Shown here one piece after another: positions 17,427 through 27,072 of a stretch of DNA of 64,000 bases. A program made the translations under genes and the position numbers. Under the pieces are notes generated by a model. That model was not told the origin of the DNA and did no database searches. It saw only the letters and a program-made list of their open reading frames with translations. Location: NCBI GenBank assembly GCA_016217545.1, contig JACRHT010000017.1:868001-932000 (forward strand), read 5' to 3'. Position 1 is the first letter of the stretch, and each line of letters begins with the position of its first letter. This stretch comes from Opitutia bacterium. Its GTDB lineage: Bacteria; Verrucomicrobiota; Verrucomicrobiia; Opitutales; Opitutaceae.

Positions 17427-17645
17427 GGCGCCGCAGCGTGGGAGCGGCCGGAGCGACTGGCAAGCCCCGGACCGGAAAAATTAGCTGTTGCGCGGGAGTG
17501 CGGGTTTGCCGACCGTGGCTTCTCCTATTGCCGCCGTTTCACTGCGCCCTGCGCGGTGTGTCGAGACCGCCCCGCGGGCTCCGGCCGGCACCAACCCACC
17601 AGCGCCGCCGTTCCCGGCAGGCGCTTTCCAAACAAGAAGATAGAC

Positions 17646-18809
17646 ATGTCCACCAATGACCAGTCCGGTGCGCCCGCCGAGGCCGCCGCGACTCCGCCGG
17701 CAGACGCTGCGAGCGCGCCGGTCTCCTCGTTCGGCTCCAGCCGCGGCTCGGGCCTGGCCCGCGGCAAACGCCCCAGCGCCGCCTCACCCGCAGCCGCCGC
17801 GGCCCCCGCCAAGTCAGACTACAAGCCCACCGCGATCGAGATCGTCAACGCCCCGCGCGAATACCAGAACCCGTTCGCTCCCGCGACGCCCGAGCCCGCC
17901 CCGCAAGCCGAGGCCGCTCCCGCCGCCGAAACCGTTGCTCCGGCCCCGGTCGCCGAAGCCCCCGCGCAAGCGACTGCCGTCGCCCCGACTGCGAAGCCCG
18001 CCGAAGCCTCGTCGAAGGCCGCTCCCGCCGAGCTCTTCCCGCTCGATGGTCCCGCCGCCACTCCGGCCGCGTCCACGCCCGAGGAAAAAGCCGAACTCAA
18101 CATTCTCCCGCCCGAGCGTCCGAAGTCGGTCGCCCCGCAAACCTGGGAAAGCGACAGCTTCCGCGGCCCGCGCGAACCGCGCGGTGACCGTCCGCGCCGC
18201 GAAGGCCGCTATGAAGGCGACCGTCGCGACCGCCGCGAAGGCGGCGAGCAAGCGCCCCGCGAGCCGCGCCCCGAGGGCCAGCCTCCGCGCGAGCAGCTGC
18301 GCCACCAGCGCCCGGAATTCCGCCGCGAAGATCGCGAGCAACGCGCGCAGGAGGCCACGCAGGCCGCCGCCGCGAAGCCCACCGGCTTCTTCGCCAAGAT
18401 CAAAGCCTTCTTCACGGGCGGCAGCGCCCAACCCGAAGCCAAGCCCGAGCAACCGCACTCGCACGGCGGCGGCGAACACCGCGGCGAACGCGGTGGTCAT
18501 CGTCATCACCGCGGCGGACGCGGCGGTCATCGCCACCATCGTGGCGGCGATCGTCCTTACGGCCAAGGCGGCGACAATGCTCCGCGCGGCGAACAAGGTG
18601 GCGAAGGCCAGCCCCAAGGCGGCGGTGAAAACCGCGGCGGTGGCGACTTCCGCGGCGAAGGTCGCGGTGGTGACGGCGGCCGGAGCGGTAGCGCGGACGG
18701 CTTCCGTCGTCGTCGCCGGGGCGGACGTGGCCGCGGTGGCGATCGCGGCGGCTTCCGCGGCGACAACCGTGGCGGCAACGGCGGTGGCGGCGACGCCCCG
18801 CAGGCCTGA
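17646..18809 (+). CDS. disordered Ala/Pro-rich protein with Arg/Gly/His-rich C-terminus
   Basis: A 387-residue protein with no folded domain recognised. Residues 1-160 are Ala/Pro/Glu low complexity, and 175-240 are Arg/Glu/Pro-rich. A short hydrophobic helix follows (TGFFAKIKAFFTGGS, about 250). The last 120 residues are RGG-type repeats with His (GGHRHHRGGRGGHRHHRGG) ending in RRRRRGGRGRGG. RGG regions bind RNA in known proteins; an RNA- or ribosome-associated role is plausible but inferred. AAGAAG lies 7 bases before the ATG. A strong terminator follows, so it is expressed as a single gene. Confidence 0.75.
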   Translation: MSTNDQSGAPAEAAATPPADAASAPVSSFGSSRGSGLARGKRPSAASPAAAAAPAKSDYKPTAIEIVNAPREYQNPFAPATPEPAPQAEAAPAAETVAPAPVAEAPAQATAVAPTAKPAEASSKAAPAELFPLDGPAATPAASTPEEKAELNILPPERPKSVAPQTWESDSFRGPREPRGDRPRREGRYEGDRRDRREGGEQAPREPRPEGQPPREQLRHQRPEFRREDREQRAQEATQAAAAKPTGFFAKIKAFFTGGSAQPEAKPEQPHSHGGGEHRGERGGHRHHRGGRGGHRHHRGGDRPYGQGGDNAPRGEQGGEGQPQGGGENRGGGDFRGEGRGGDGGRSGSADGFRRRRRGGRGRGGDRGGFRGDNRGGNGGGGDAPQA

Positions 18810-18834
18810 GCCCTCGCTCACGAAAAATTCTTCC

Positions 18835-18864
18835 AAGGCGCTCCGTTCCGGGGCGCCTTTTTTT
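18835..18864 (+). terminator. terminator after the RGG-rich gene
   Basis: AAGGCGC (18835-18841), 11-nt loop, GCGCCTT (18853-18859), then TTTTT. A 7-bp GC-rich stem with a U-tract. Confidence 0.85.
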
Positions 18865-18947
18865 GTCGCATCGCAGGACGCTTCGACGGAAGTTCGCGCA
18901 TCCCTTTTCATATCCCTCGCGCCGGCGATCACCTCTGCGGCCGAGTT

Positions 18948-18982
18948 GCTCTTAGCTCTCAACTCTCAGCTCTCAACTTCCC
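18948..18982 (+). repeat. heptamer-periodic leader tract before murA
   Basis: Five units, GCTCTTA, GCTCTCA, ACTCTCA, GCTCTCA and ACTTCCC, then TTC and the murA ATG at 18986. There is no purine-rich ribosome binding site in the 40 bases before the start. Confidence 0.85.
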
Positions 18983-18985
18983 TTC

Positions 18986-20275
18986 ATGGCTGACCTCATC
19001 GTTCACGGCGGCAAGCCCCTCAGCGGCACCATCACGCCGTCCGGCAACAAGAATTCCGTCCTCCCGATCCTCTGCGCCACGCTCCTCACCGACGAGAAGG
19101 TGACGCTGCTCAACGTCCCGAACATCACCGACGTCGACAAGCTCGTCGGCTTTTTCGTGGAGCAGGGTTCGCGCATCAACTGGGACCGCGGCGCCGGCCG
19201 CATGGACGTCGACCACTCCACCTTCGACGCCGCGCGCCTCGACGGCGAGCTGCCATCCGGCATGCGCTCCTCGGTGCTCCTCTTCGCGCCGCTGCTCCAG
19301 CGCATGAAGAAGCTCGTCGTGCCGACCAACGCCAAAGGTTGCTCGCTCGGCATCCGCGAGCTCGATCCGCACCTCGAGATCCTCGAAAAACTCGGCGCCA
19401 CGATGAGCCGCGGCGAGAAGCTCACCATCCGGCTGAAGAACCGCTTCAAGGGCGCGCGCCACTGGCCCGACTACATGTCGGTCACCGCGACGGAGAACTT
19501 CGTCATGGCCGCCGCGCTCGCCGAGGGCGAATCCGTCATCATCAACGCCGCGAGCGAGCCGCACGTGCAGGACCTCTGCGCCGCCCTCGTCGGCATGGGC
19601 GCCGACCTCGAAGGCCTCGGCACGAGCAAGATCACCGTGCGCGGCGTGAAAAAACTCAAAGGCGGCTCGTTCACCATCAACACGGACCACCACGAGGTCG
19701 TCACTTTCCTCGCCCTCGGCGCCATCACCGGCGGCGAAGTGCGCGTCACGAACTCGCTCCCGCACCACTTCGATCTCATCAACCGCTCCTTCGCCAAACT
19801 CGGTGTGCAGGTCGGCTACGAAGGCGACACTGCGTTCGTCGCGAAGAAGCAAAAACTCGTCGTCGAGCAACCGTTCACCACGAACCTGCTGCCGAAGATC
19901 GAAGCCGCGCCGTGGCCCTATTTCCCCGTCGACCTGCTGCCCGTTATGATCGCGCTCTCCGTCCGCGCCAAGGGCGAGGTGATGTTCTGGAACAAGGTCT
20001 ACGAAGGCGGCTTCACGTGGATGGCCGAGCTCTCGAAGTTCGGCGCGCACATCGTCGTCAGCGATCCGCATCGCATCACTGTCTTCGGCGCCAAGCCGCT
20101 GCGCCCCACCACGGTCGAGGCGCCCTACATCATCCGCGCCGCCGTCGCGCTCTACATGGTCGCCGCGAGCATCGAGGGCAAATCCGTCGTGAAAAACGCC
20201 GACACCATCAAGCGCGCCCACCCGAACTTCGTCGAAAACCTCCGCAGCATCGGCGCGCAGGTGGAATGGAAGTGA
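18986..20275 (+). CDS. murA: UDP-N-acetylglucosamine 1-carboxyvinyltransferase (MurA-type)
   Basis: A 429-residue EPSP-synthase-fold enzyme transferring enolpyruvate from PEP to UDP-GlcNAc, the first committed peptidoglycan step, in the cytoplasm. The substrate motif LSGTITPSGNKNSVLPIL opens the protein. The catalytic-loop Cys is C119 in KGCSLGIRELDPHLEILEKL, aligning with the MurA GCxxGxRxxDxH motif; the Cys form is the fosfomycin-sensitive type. Length is normal (about 420). The sequence is somewhat divergent, so a MurA-like paralogue cannot be excluded. It stands alone between terminators, with the heptamer tract as its leader. Confidence 0.88.
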   Translation: MADLIVHGGKPLSGTITPSGNKNSVLPILCATLLTDEKVTLLNVPNITDVDKLVGFFVEQGSRINWDRGAGRMDVDHSTFDAARLDGELPSGMRSSVLLFAPLLQRMKKLVVPTNAKGCSLGIRELDPHLEILEKLGATMSRGEKLTIRLKNRFKGARHWPDYMSVTATENFVMAAALAEGESVIINAASEPHVQDLCAALVGMGADLEGLGTSKITVRGVKKLKGGSFTINTDHHEVVTFLALGAITGGEVRVTNSLPHHFDLINRSFAKLGVQVGYEGDTAFVAKKQKLVVEQPFTTNLLPKIEAAPWPYFPVDLLPVMIALSVRAKGEVMFWNKVYEGGFTWMAELSKFGAHIVVSDPHRITVFGAKPLRPTTVEAPYIIRAAVALYMVAASIEGKSVVKNADTIKRAHPNFVENLRSIGAQVEWK

Positions 20276-20399
20276 GATGATCTTGGATTTCCGACTTTGG
20301 GTTTGGGATTCCCCAATCCCTCTACTCTCGGAAAAATCCGCCCCGACTCCCGCACCGTAAGCCGCCCGGGCCAGCGCGGCCCCAAGTCTCCCCCGTGAG

Positions 20400-21038
20400 C
20401 TAGCCGCCCGGCTTGGCGCCGACCTTCGGCGCCGTTTCCAACAGCGCGCCCATCCACGCCGCGAGCAGTCGACCAGCGGGCGACTTCGCCGGATCGCCGA
20501 GACCGCTCTGACACGCCAGTCCTTCCGCGAGCGCCGAACAACCACGCGCCAGCTCGGCAACCGGCACCGGCGGCTTTCGCCCCGCAGCCGCAAAGAATCG
20601 CCCGATCAACTCCGCCAAGCGCGCCCGGTGTTCTTCGAAGAGCCGGTCGGCCCTCATCCCGAAACGCCGATCGCGCCGCGCATGCAGCTGAAGTTCGAGC
20701 GCAAGCAGCGGCCAGTCCGCGACCGCATTCGTGGCCCCGAGCCATTGCTCCAGATGATCCAACCGCGGTCCCTCGATTCCGGCGGGTAGCAACGCCGCCT
20801 CGAGGCTCTGCAGTTTGGCCTCCATGTGCTCGCCCAGCAGCTGCAGCAGCAGGTCCTGCTTGCTGTCGAAATTCGCATACACCGCGCCTTTCGAGTAGCC
20901 GGCGGCCTCCGCCACTTCGTCGATCGACACTCCGTGATAACCGCGCCGCGCAAACATCTGCGCTGCCGCATCCAGCAGGAGCCGCCGGGTTTCCGCCTGG
21001 GTTTCCGCGCGCGAGCGCTTAAGGGGTCGTCGGTTCAT
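20400..21038 (-). CDS. TetR/AcrR-family transcriptional repressor
   Basis: A 212-residue regulator. The N-terminal helix-turn-helix is RRLLLDAAAQMFARRGYHGV then SIDEVAEAAGYSKGAVYANF (about 18-57), a canonical TetR DNA-binding domain. The C-terminal ligand domain is variable. It is transcribed divergently from the epimerase at 21094, and a perfect palindrome at 21075-21088 lies in the 55-bp gap. It probably represses both genes until an unknown ligand binds. Confidence 0.9.
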   Translation of the reverse strand: MNRRPLKRSRAETQAETRRLLLDAAAQMFARRGYHGVSIDEVAEAAGYSKGAVYANFDSKQDLLLQLLGEHMEAKLQSLEAALLPAGIEGPRLDHLEQWLGATNAVADWPLLALELQLHARRDRRFGMRADRLFEEHRARLAELIGRFFAAAGRKPPVPVAELARGCSALAEGLACQSGLGDPAKSPAGRLLAAWMGALLETAPKVGAKPGG

Positions 21039-21074
21039 ATCGGCAAATTACTCTGGACAGTCGAGTTCCTCCAA

Positions 21075-21088
21075 ATACCGTCCGGTAT
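21075..21088. promoter_or_regulatory. TetR-type operator between divergent genes
   Basis: ATACCG-TC-CGGTAT is a perfect inverted repeat, 6 bases upstream of the epimerase ATG and 37 bases from the regulator start. This form (ATACCGNNCGGTAT) is typical of operators for TetR-family repressors. Its position would block promoter clearance or translation of the epimerase mRNA. Confidence 0.75.
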
Positions 21089-21093
21089 CTGAA

Positions 21094-22161
21094 ATGAAAA
21101 CTCGTCCTTCTCCGCCGCCAGCCCCTCCGCGTCGAGCCTTCGTCACTGGCGCCACGGGCCTGCTCGGCAGCAATCTCGTCCGCGCGCTCGTCGCCCGCGG
21201 CATCGGCGTCCGCGCCTTGGCCCGCTCCCGCGCCAAGGCGGAAAAGCAGCTCTCCGAACTCACGGGAGTGGAAATCATCGAGGGTGATATGACCAATGTC
21301 GGCTCGTTCGCCAAGGCCTTGGCGCAGGTCGACGTCGTTTTCCACACGGCCGCCCACTTCCGCGCCGCCTACCAAGGCGGCGATCACCGCGAGCGCCTGC
21401 ATCGCGTCAACGTCTCCGGCACCCGAGACCTCCTGCACGCGGCTTGGGACGCCGGTGTCCGCCGGTTCGTCCACACTTCCTCCATCGCCGTGCTCAACGG
21501 CCCTCCCGGCGCGTTGATTGACGAGACCATGCGCCGCACCCCCGACGAAGCCGACGACTACTATCGCAGCAAGATTCAGTCCGAACACGAAGTGGAGAAA
21601 TTCCTCGCGCGCCACGCCGACATGTGGGCCTGTTTCGTCCTGCCCGGCTGGATGCACGGCCCCGGCGACAGCGGACCGACTTCCGCGGGACAAACCGTCC
21701 TCGATTTCGTGCAACGCAAACTCCCCGGCGTGCCGCCCGGAACGTTCTCGATCGTTGACGCGCGCGACGTCGCCGCGGCGCTGATCGCTGCCGCCGAACA
21801 CGGCCGGCGCGGAGAGCGCTACCTCGCCGCGGGCCGGCACTGCGACATGGCGGGCCTGTTCGCCGAGCTCGAGCGCGCCAGCGGCGTGCCCTCACCGCGC
21901 CGCCGCATCCCGCTCTTCGCGCTTCGGCTCCTCGGCTTGATGGAAGAATCCGTTGCGCGGATCGCCAGACGCCCGGCGCTGCTCAGTCTCGCCACCGTGC
22001 GTCTCATGGCTCAAGAAAACGACCGCTCACGCTTCGATCATCAGAAAAGCTTCCGCGAGCTGGGCCTCTCTTTCCGTCCGCTCGCCGACACGCTCCGCGA
22101 CGAAATCGCGTGGTATCGCGCTCAGGGCTGGCTGCCCGCCACCGCCGAAAAATCCGGCTGA
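21094..22161 (+). CDS. NAD(P)-dependent epimerase/dehydratase (extended SDR)
   Basis: A 355-residue extended short-chain dehydrogenase. The nucleotide-binding motif is FVTGATGLLGSNLVRALVAR (about 16-35), and the catalytic pair YxxxK is in DDYYRSKIQSEHEVE, with HTSSIAVLNG supplying the Ser. The family oxidises, reduces or epimerises sugars, flavonoid-type or steroid substrates; the substrate is unknown here. Under probable control of the adjacent TetR repressor, which suggests an inducible detoxification or secondary-metabolite role (inference). Confidence 0.88.
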   Translation: MKTRPSPPPAPPRRAFVTGATGLLGSNLVRALVARGIGVRALARSRAKAEKQLSELTGVEIIEGDMTNVGSFAKALAQVDVVFHTAAHFRAAYQGGDHRERLHRVNVSGTRDLLHAAWDAGVRRFVHTSSIAVLNGPPGALIDETMRRTPDEADDYYRSKIQSEHEVEKFLARHADMWACFVLPGWMHGPGDSGPTSAGQTVLDFVQRKLPGVPPGTFSIVDARDVAAALIAAAEHGRRGERYLAAGRHCDMAGLFAELERASGVPSPRRRIPLFALRLLGLMEESVARIARRPALLSLATVRLMAQENDRSRFDHQKSFRELGLSFRPLADTLRDEIAWYRAQGWLPATAEKSG

Positions 22162-22201
22162 CCGGGCTGGCATTCCGTCCTCAAAGTGCTGAACTGAGCG
22201 C

Positions 22202-23300
<1,099 letters not shown>

Positions 23301-23305
<5 letters not shown>

Positions 23306-23325
23306 GAGCCTGCTCGCAGGCGACG
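23301..23325 (+). repeat. single REP copy overlapping the ruvB stop codon
   Basis: TGTAGGAGCCTGCTCGCAGG and the following GCGACG match the 25-bp family (one internal T-to-C change). The TAG at its positions 3-5 is the stop codon of ruvB. Confidence 0.9.
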
Positions 23326-23340
23326 AAAAGCTGCCGCCGC

Positions 23341-23895
23341 ATGACCAAACAGCAGTTTCTAGAATCCGAACTCCGTCCCGGCGAAACCCTCCTCTGGAGA
23401 GAAGAACCCGAAGCGCTGGCTTTTCTGAGCGGCGATAAAATCTTCGTCCTGCTCTTCATGACTGCTTGGCTCGCCTTCGCAGGTGCTGGCGCATGGGAAA
23501 CCGACTTCAACTTCATTTCTCTGCTCATGTTCGCCGGCGGATTGTTCATGTTTGGCGGTATCATCTGGGAGATAATTCAGTCGCTCTTCACGCTCTACGG
23601 CATCACCGAATCTCGGCTGCTCATCGTTCGCGTCCTCCCTTGGCGTAGCGAAACCGAAAGCTACATCGACCGCGACATCCGCTTCCTCCGCAAGACTCGT
23701 CGCAAGCTGACCGGTGGCTCCGTCGTCTTCACCACGATTCCCTACCAAGGCACCAAGGGCCGCGTGAATCATCGCGACGTCGGTTTCCTCGGTATCGAGG
23801 ATCCCGATTTCGTCGAGGCGCTGATCGAAAAGCACTTTCGCTACCGCGACTTCAATACCCACTCGGCCCATGCGGACGCCAACCGCGTTACCTGA
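23341..23895 (+). CDS. PH-domain-like membrane protein of unknown function
   Basis: A 184-residue protein. The N-terminal LRPGETLLWREEPEALAF resembles the start of bacterial PH (YdbS/YdbT-like) proteins. Two hydrophobic segments follow (FVLLFMTAWLAFAGAGAW and ISLLMFAGGLFMFGGIIW), then a beta-rich part ending in IPYQGTKGRVNHRDVGFLGI and ALIEKHF. The 'LYGITESRLLIVR' segment matches PH-domain strands ('YxxTxxRLI'). Membrane location is likely; function unknown. It starts 15 bases after the REP element at the ruvB end. Confidence 0.65.
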   Translation: MTKQQFLESELRPGETLLWREEPEALAFLSGDKIFVLLFMTAWLAFAGAGAWETDFNFISLLMFAGGLFMFGGIIWEIIQSLFTLYGITESRLLIVRVLPWRSETESYIDRDIRFLRKTRRKLTGGSVVFTTIPYQGTKGRVNHRDVGFLGIEDPDFVEALIEKHFRYRDFNTHSAHADANRVT

Positions 23896-23965
23896 GCGCA
23901 CAGTCCAACGCTGCGGCCGCTACCCTGCCCAACGCCGCCACTAAGTGATTCATCGGCGTTCTCGC

Positions 23966-24688
23966 TCACGCCCGCACTTCCTTCCCTGCCTCCTGCGCGA
24001 ACCAGTCGACCTTCCGCGTGAACCACATCAGCGCGGCGAGCACCGCAAACAGCGCCGCTGTGCCGGCGAGCAGCGCGTAATTCTCCATTCGCAGCACGAC
24101 GTAGAGCACGCTGTGTTCGCTCGCGAGCAGCGCCGCGATCGACGCCGCCCGCGCGTAGCTCCGCAGAATCGACGCACTGTAACCCACGATCAGCAGCGAC
24201 GACGCCACCGCCGCGCCGACATACGCCCAACCCGGATCGAGCACCTCGCCGAGCGCCAGCAGCGCCAGGTAGAACAAACACAGCGCCGCGCCCACCAAGC
24301 CGTAGTGCACCGCGTGCAGCCGCAACCCCGCCAGCGTCTCGAAGAGGAAAAACGCCGTGAACACCAGCGTCAGCACCAGCACGCTGTGTTTCAGCGCCCG
24401 CTCGACCATCCGGTAACCTTCGGCGGGCGCGCTCTCGGTCGCCGCCGACGTTGGCGGCGTCACGCGCTGCGTGTCGACATCGCCCGTTTTCCGCGCCGCC
24501 ACGCGACGCTCGATCACCGCCCTCTCGCCCTCCACGCGATTCTGCGCGCGCTCCTGCCGCAGATCGTTGATCAGCGCCAGCGGCCCGTGCAGCACCAACA
24601 CGAGCAACGCGATGAAGAGCAGCTTGAGGCTGACGTGACTGCGCCGCTTGGCCGGCGCGACGATGACGGGAGGCAAGGCGTTTTCCAT
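23966..24688 (-). CDS. creD: CreD-like inner-membrane protein, shortened
   Basis: A 240-residue membrane protein. The N-terminal helix (LKLLFIALLVLVLHGPLALI) and the C-terminal multi-helix block (VHYGLVGAALCLFYLALLAL, SEHSVLYVVLRMENYALLAG, FTRKVDWF) match CreD. CreD of E. coli is about 450 residues; here the large periplasmic domain between helix 1 and the C-terminal block is reduced to about 60 polar residues. The reading frame is intact, so it is a compact family form or an internal deletion. It is the last gene of creB-creC-creD. In E. coli CreD is induced by CreBC and affects envelope and beta-lactam responses. Confidence 0.8.
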   Translation of the reverse strand: MENALPPVIVAPAKRRSHVSLKLLFIALLVLVLHGPLALINDLRQERAQNRVEGERAVIERRVAARKTGDVDTQRVTPPTSAATESAPAEGYRMVERALKHSVLVLTLVFTAFFLFETLAGLRLHAVHYGLVGAALCLFYLALLALGEVLDPGWAYVGAAVASSLLIVGYSASILRSYARAASIAALLASEHSVLYVVLRMENYALLAGTAALFAVLAALMWFTRKVDWFAQEAGKEVRA

Positions 24689-24752
24689 GCACTCATCCTG
24701 TCCGGCGTCTGTGAAATCCCGATGAACCGTGGATGAAATCCTGACGCGAAAG

Positions 24753-24824
24753 GTAGGGCGCGACCGCTGGGCGCGCCGAGAAGGTGATGCCAGCTGCGCG
24801 ACGAGCCGAGCGGTCGCGCCCTAC
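24753..24824. repeat. REP inverted pair between creC and creD
   Basis: GTAGGGCGCGACCGCT (24753-24768) and its exact reverse complement AGCGGTCGCGCCCTAC (24809-24824) are separated by 40 bp. The last four bases overlap the creC stop codon (TAG on the minus strand, 24823-24821). Confidence 0.9.
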
Positions 24825-26185
24825 TCCGTCGGCACACTCAACACCGCCCGTGCCCCCGCGCCGTCCGCGCGATTCTCCAACGTCGCTTCGCCGCCGTGCA
24901 GATGCGCGATCTCGCGCACGAGCGCGAGTCCGAGGCCCGTGCTTTTCCGCTCCGTGCCCGGCCGCGGCAGCGAATAAAACCGCTCGAACACCCGCGGGAG
25001 CGCGTAGTCCGGCACGCCCGGCCCGCGATCCTCGACGACGAATCTCACGCGTCCCTCCGCCTCGACCGCGCGCAGCGTCACCTCCGCCCCGCGCGGCGAG
25101 AAATCCAGCGCGTTCTGCAACAGATTCACCAGCGCCTCGCGCAACAGCACGCGCTCGCCGCGCACGTTCGCTCCCTCGGCGGCCTCCACCCGCAGCGTCA
25201 CGCCCGCCGCCGCGAACGCCCCGCGCAGCACATCCGCCGCCTCCGCGACCAGCGCCGCCGGCGCGAGCGCTTCGGTGCGTTGCAACTGCTTCCGCGCCTC
25301 CAGCGACGACAGCTCGAGCAGCCGTTCGATGATCGCCTGGATGCGCGCCGCTTCCGCGCGGATATTGGCCAGAAATCTCGCGCGCTGCTCCTCCGGCATC
25401 GTCTCGTCCATCAGCTCCGCCGCCCCGCGAATCGCGGCCAGCGGCGCCTTCACCTCGTGCGCTAGCACCTGCGTGTAGCGCTCGACGTGCTGCCGCCCCT
25501 CCAGCGCATCGCGCATCTCCTCGAACGCCCGCGCCAACTCCGCGATCTCTCGCGCCCGCGACGTCGGCGCCACCGACGCGCGCCCGTCACGCACCGCCCG
25601 CGCGTGCACCGTCAGACGCTCGAGCGAGCGCACCAATTGCGCCGACACCCACCAGCCGACCGCGATCATCACGAGGGCGATCGCGCCGGCCCAGAAAACC
25701 AGCCGCCAGCGCGCGCGGGTCACGCCCTCGACCACCGTCGCCAGCGGACGGCCCACGCCGACCCAGCCGACGATTTCGTTGCCCCGCCGCACCGGAGCGC
25801 GCACGCGCAGCTCGTTGTCCACGACCGCGACGTTCGGCAGCGTGTAGTTCTCCGAGGCGAATTTTCCACCGCCGAACATGCCCCACTCATAAACCTGCCC
25901 GACGTCGCGCCGGCCGGCGTCGAACGCCACGCGCCCGTCCGCATCGCACGCGAACACCCGCAACAGCTCGGCCTGCGCCGGCATTTGCCGCAGCCGCCGC
26001 GCCCAATCCGCCTCTGGCTCCTGCGCCGCAAAATTCGCGAGGAACACCGCCGTGTCGCCCATCGTCCGGCGCATCGACTCCACGTAGCGCAGCCGCACGT
26101 CGCGCAGCGCCATGCCCATCACGGCCGCGAATCCCAAGGCCGACACGCCCACGTAGACGCCAAAAATGATCGTGCGAATTTTCAT
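24821..26185 (-). CDS. creC: CreC-type sensor histidine kinase
   Basis: A 454-residue sensor kinase. An N-terminal helix ([18 protein letters not shown]) precedes an extracytoplasmic domain, then a second helix ([18 protein letters not shown]) and a HAMP. The H-box is [19 protein letters not shown] with His243; the N-box is [15 protein letters not shown] and the G-boxes [10 protein letters not shown] and [12 protein letters not shown]. The [15 protein letters not shown] form is close to CreC. It follows creB on the same strand. ATG 26185 is right after a REP hairpin and has no Shine-Dalgarno. The stop codon lies in another REP. Confidence 0.9.
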   Translation of the reverse strand: MKIRTIIFGVYVGVSALGFAAVMGMALRDVRLRYVESMRRTMGDTAVFLANFAAQEPEADWARRLRQMPAQAELLRVFACDADGRVAFDAGRRDVGQVYEWGMFGGGKFASENYTLPNVAVVDNELRVRAPVRRGNEIVGWVGVGRPLATVVEGVTRARWRLVFWAGAIALVMIAVGWWVSAQLVRSLERLTVHARAVRDGRASVAPTSRAREIAELARAFEEMRDALEGRQHVERYTQVLAHEVKAPLAAIRGAAELMDETMPEEQRARFLANIRAEAARIQAIIERLLELSSLEARKQLQRTEALAPAALVAEAADVLRGAFAAAGVTLRVEAAEGANVRGERVLLREALVNLLQNALDFSPRGAEVTLRAVEAEGRVRFVVEDRGPGVPDYALPRVFERFYSLPRPGTERKSTGLGLALVREIAHLHGGEATLENRADGAGARAVLSVPTE

Positions 26186-26187
26186 CC

Positions 26188-26282
26188 GTAGGGCCGGTCT
26201 CCGACCGGCCAAGTTGCACCCAAACACGCGGCCGCTACCGCCGAGCAGCCCTCAAACCCGGCCGGTCGGAGACCGGCCCTAC
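26188..26282. repeat. REP hairpin pair between creB and creC
   Basis: Two copies of GTAGGGCCGGTC-loop-GACCGGCC in opposite orientation (26188-26210 and 26260-26282). Each copy is itself an 8-bp stem (GGCCGGTC/GACCGGCC) with a 3-nt loop. The first copy ends two bases before the creC ATG on the minus strand. Confidence 0.9.
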
Positions 26283-26315
26283 GCCAAAGGCCAGCGGCGC
26301 TGTGCCACGCGCCAC

Positions 26316-27008
26316 TCACGTTTCCTCCCTCAGCGAATACCCCAGCCCGCGATGGGTGACGATCGGATCGCTCTCCGCGTCCACCTCGCGCAGCTTCGCG
26401 CGCACCTGTTTCACGTGGGCATCGACCGTGCGATCGAGCGCCGCGCCCGGATCGTCCCACGCCGCGGTCATCAGCTGGTCGCGACTGAAGACGCGGCCCG
26501 GCGCGGCTAGCAGCGTCGCCAGCAACCGATACTCGTTGCGCGTCAGATCGAGCGTGCGCCCTCGGAACACGATGCGACAGCGCTCCGCGTCGTGTTGCCA
26601 CACCGCCCCGGCCGTCGCCGCCGTGCGCGGCGCGCCCTGCGTGCGCCGTAGCACCGCGCGCACCCGCGCCGTGAGCTCGCGCGGACTGAACGGCTTGGCC
26701 AGATAGTCGTCCGCCCCGAGCTCGAGCCCCACGATCTTGTCCACCTCGCTCGCGCGCGCCGTCAGGAAAATCACCGGCACCGGCGAGAGACGCTGCAGCT
26801 CGCGGCACACGTCGAAACCGCTCATATCCGGCAAACCGACGTCGAGCACCACCAGCGCAACCGGCTCCGTCCGCAAGGCCGCGAGCGCGTCGCGTCCGGT
26901 CGTTTTCCAGAGCGGCGCGAACCCTTCGGTGCGCAGCGCATACACGATCGTTTCGGCGATGCCCGCTTCGTCTTCGACGACGAGCACGATGGGACGGCTG
27001 GTGGTCAC
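26316..27008 (-). CDS. creB: CreB-type response regulator (OmpR family)
   Basis: A 230-residue regulator, GTG start. The receiver domain has acidic pocket VVEDE (11-14), phospho-acceptor Asp56 in LDVGLPD, and the conserved Thr/Lys in FLTARASEVDKIVGLELGADDYLAKPF. The C-terminal winged-helix has LDLTRNEYRLLATLLAAPGRV and THRGLGYSLR. Pairs with creC downstream. The TRNEYRLL segment and gene order creB-creC-creD support a Cre system rather than a generic OmpR pair. The REP pair between creB and creC may uncouple their expression. Confidence 0.9.
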   Translation of the reverse strand: MTTSRPIVLVVEDEAGIAETIVYALRTEGFAPLWKTTGRDALAALRTEPVALVVLDVGLPDMSGFDVCRELQRLSPVPVIFLTARASEVDKIVGLELGADDYLAKPFSPRELTARVRAVLRRTQGAPRTAATAGAVWQHDAERCRIVFRGRTLDLTRNEYRLLATLLAAPGRVFSRDQLMTAAWDDPGAALDRTVDAHVKQVRAKLREVDAESDPIVTHRGLGYSLREET

Positions 27009-27072
27009 GCGCCTGTTTCGGCACGAATCGCCGAGGCGCGCAAGCCTGCTTCCCCGCGAACCGCGCGGCGCC

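Noticed and set aside
17646-18809. Collagen-like or antifreeze identity for the RGG-rich protein
   Set aside because: Gly-X-Y periodicity is not kept; Arg/Gly/His repeats are irregular.
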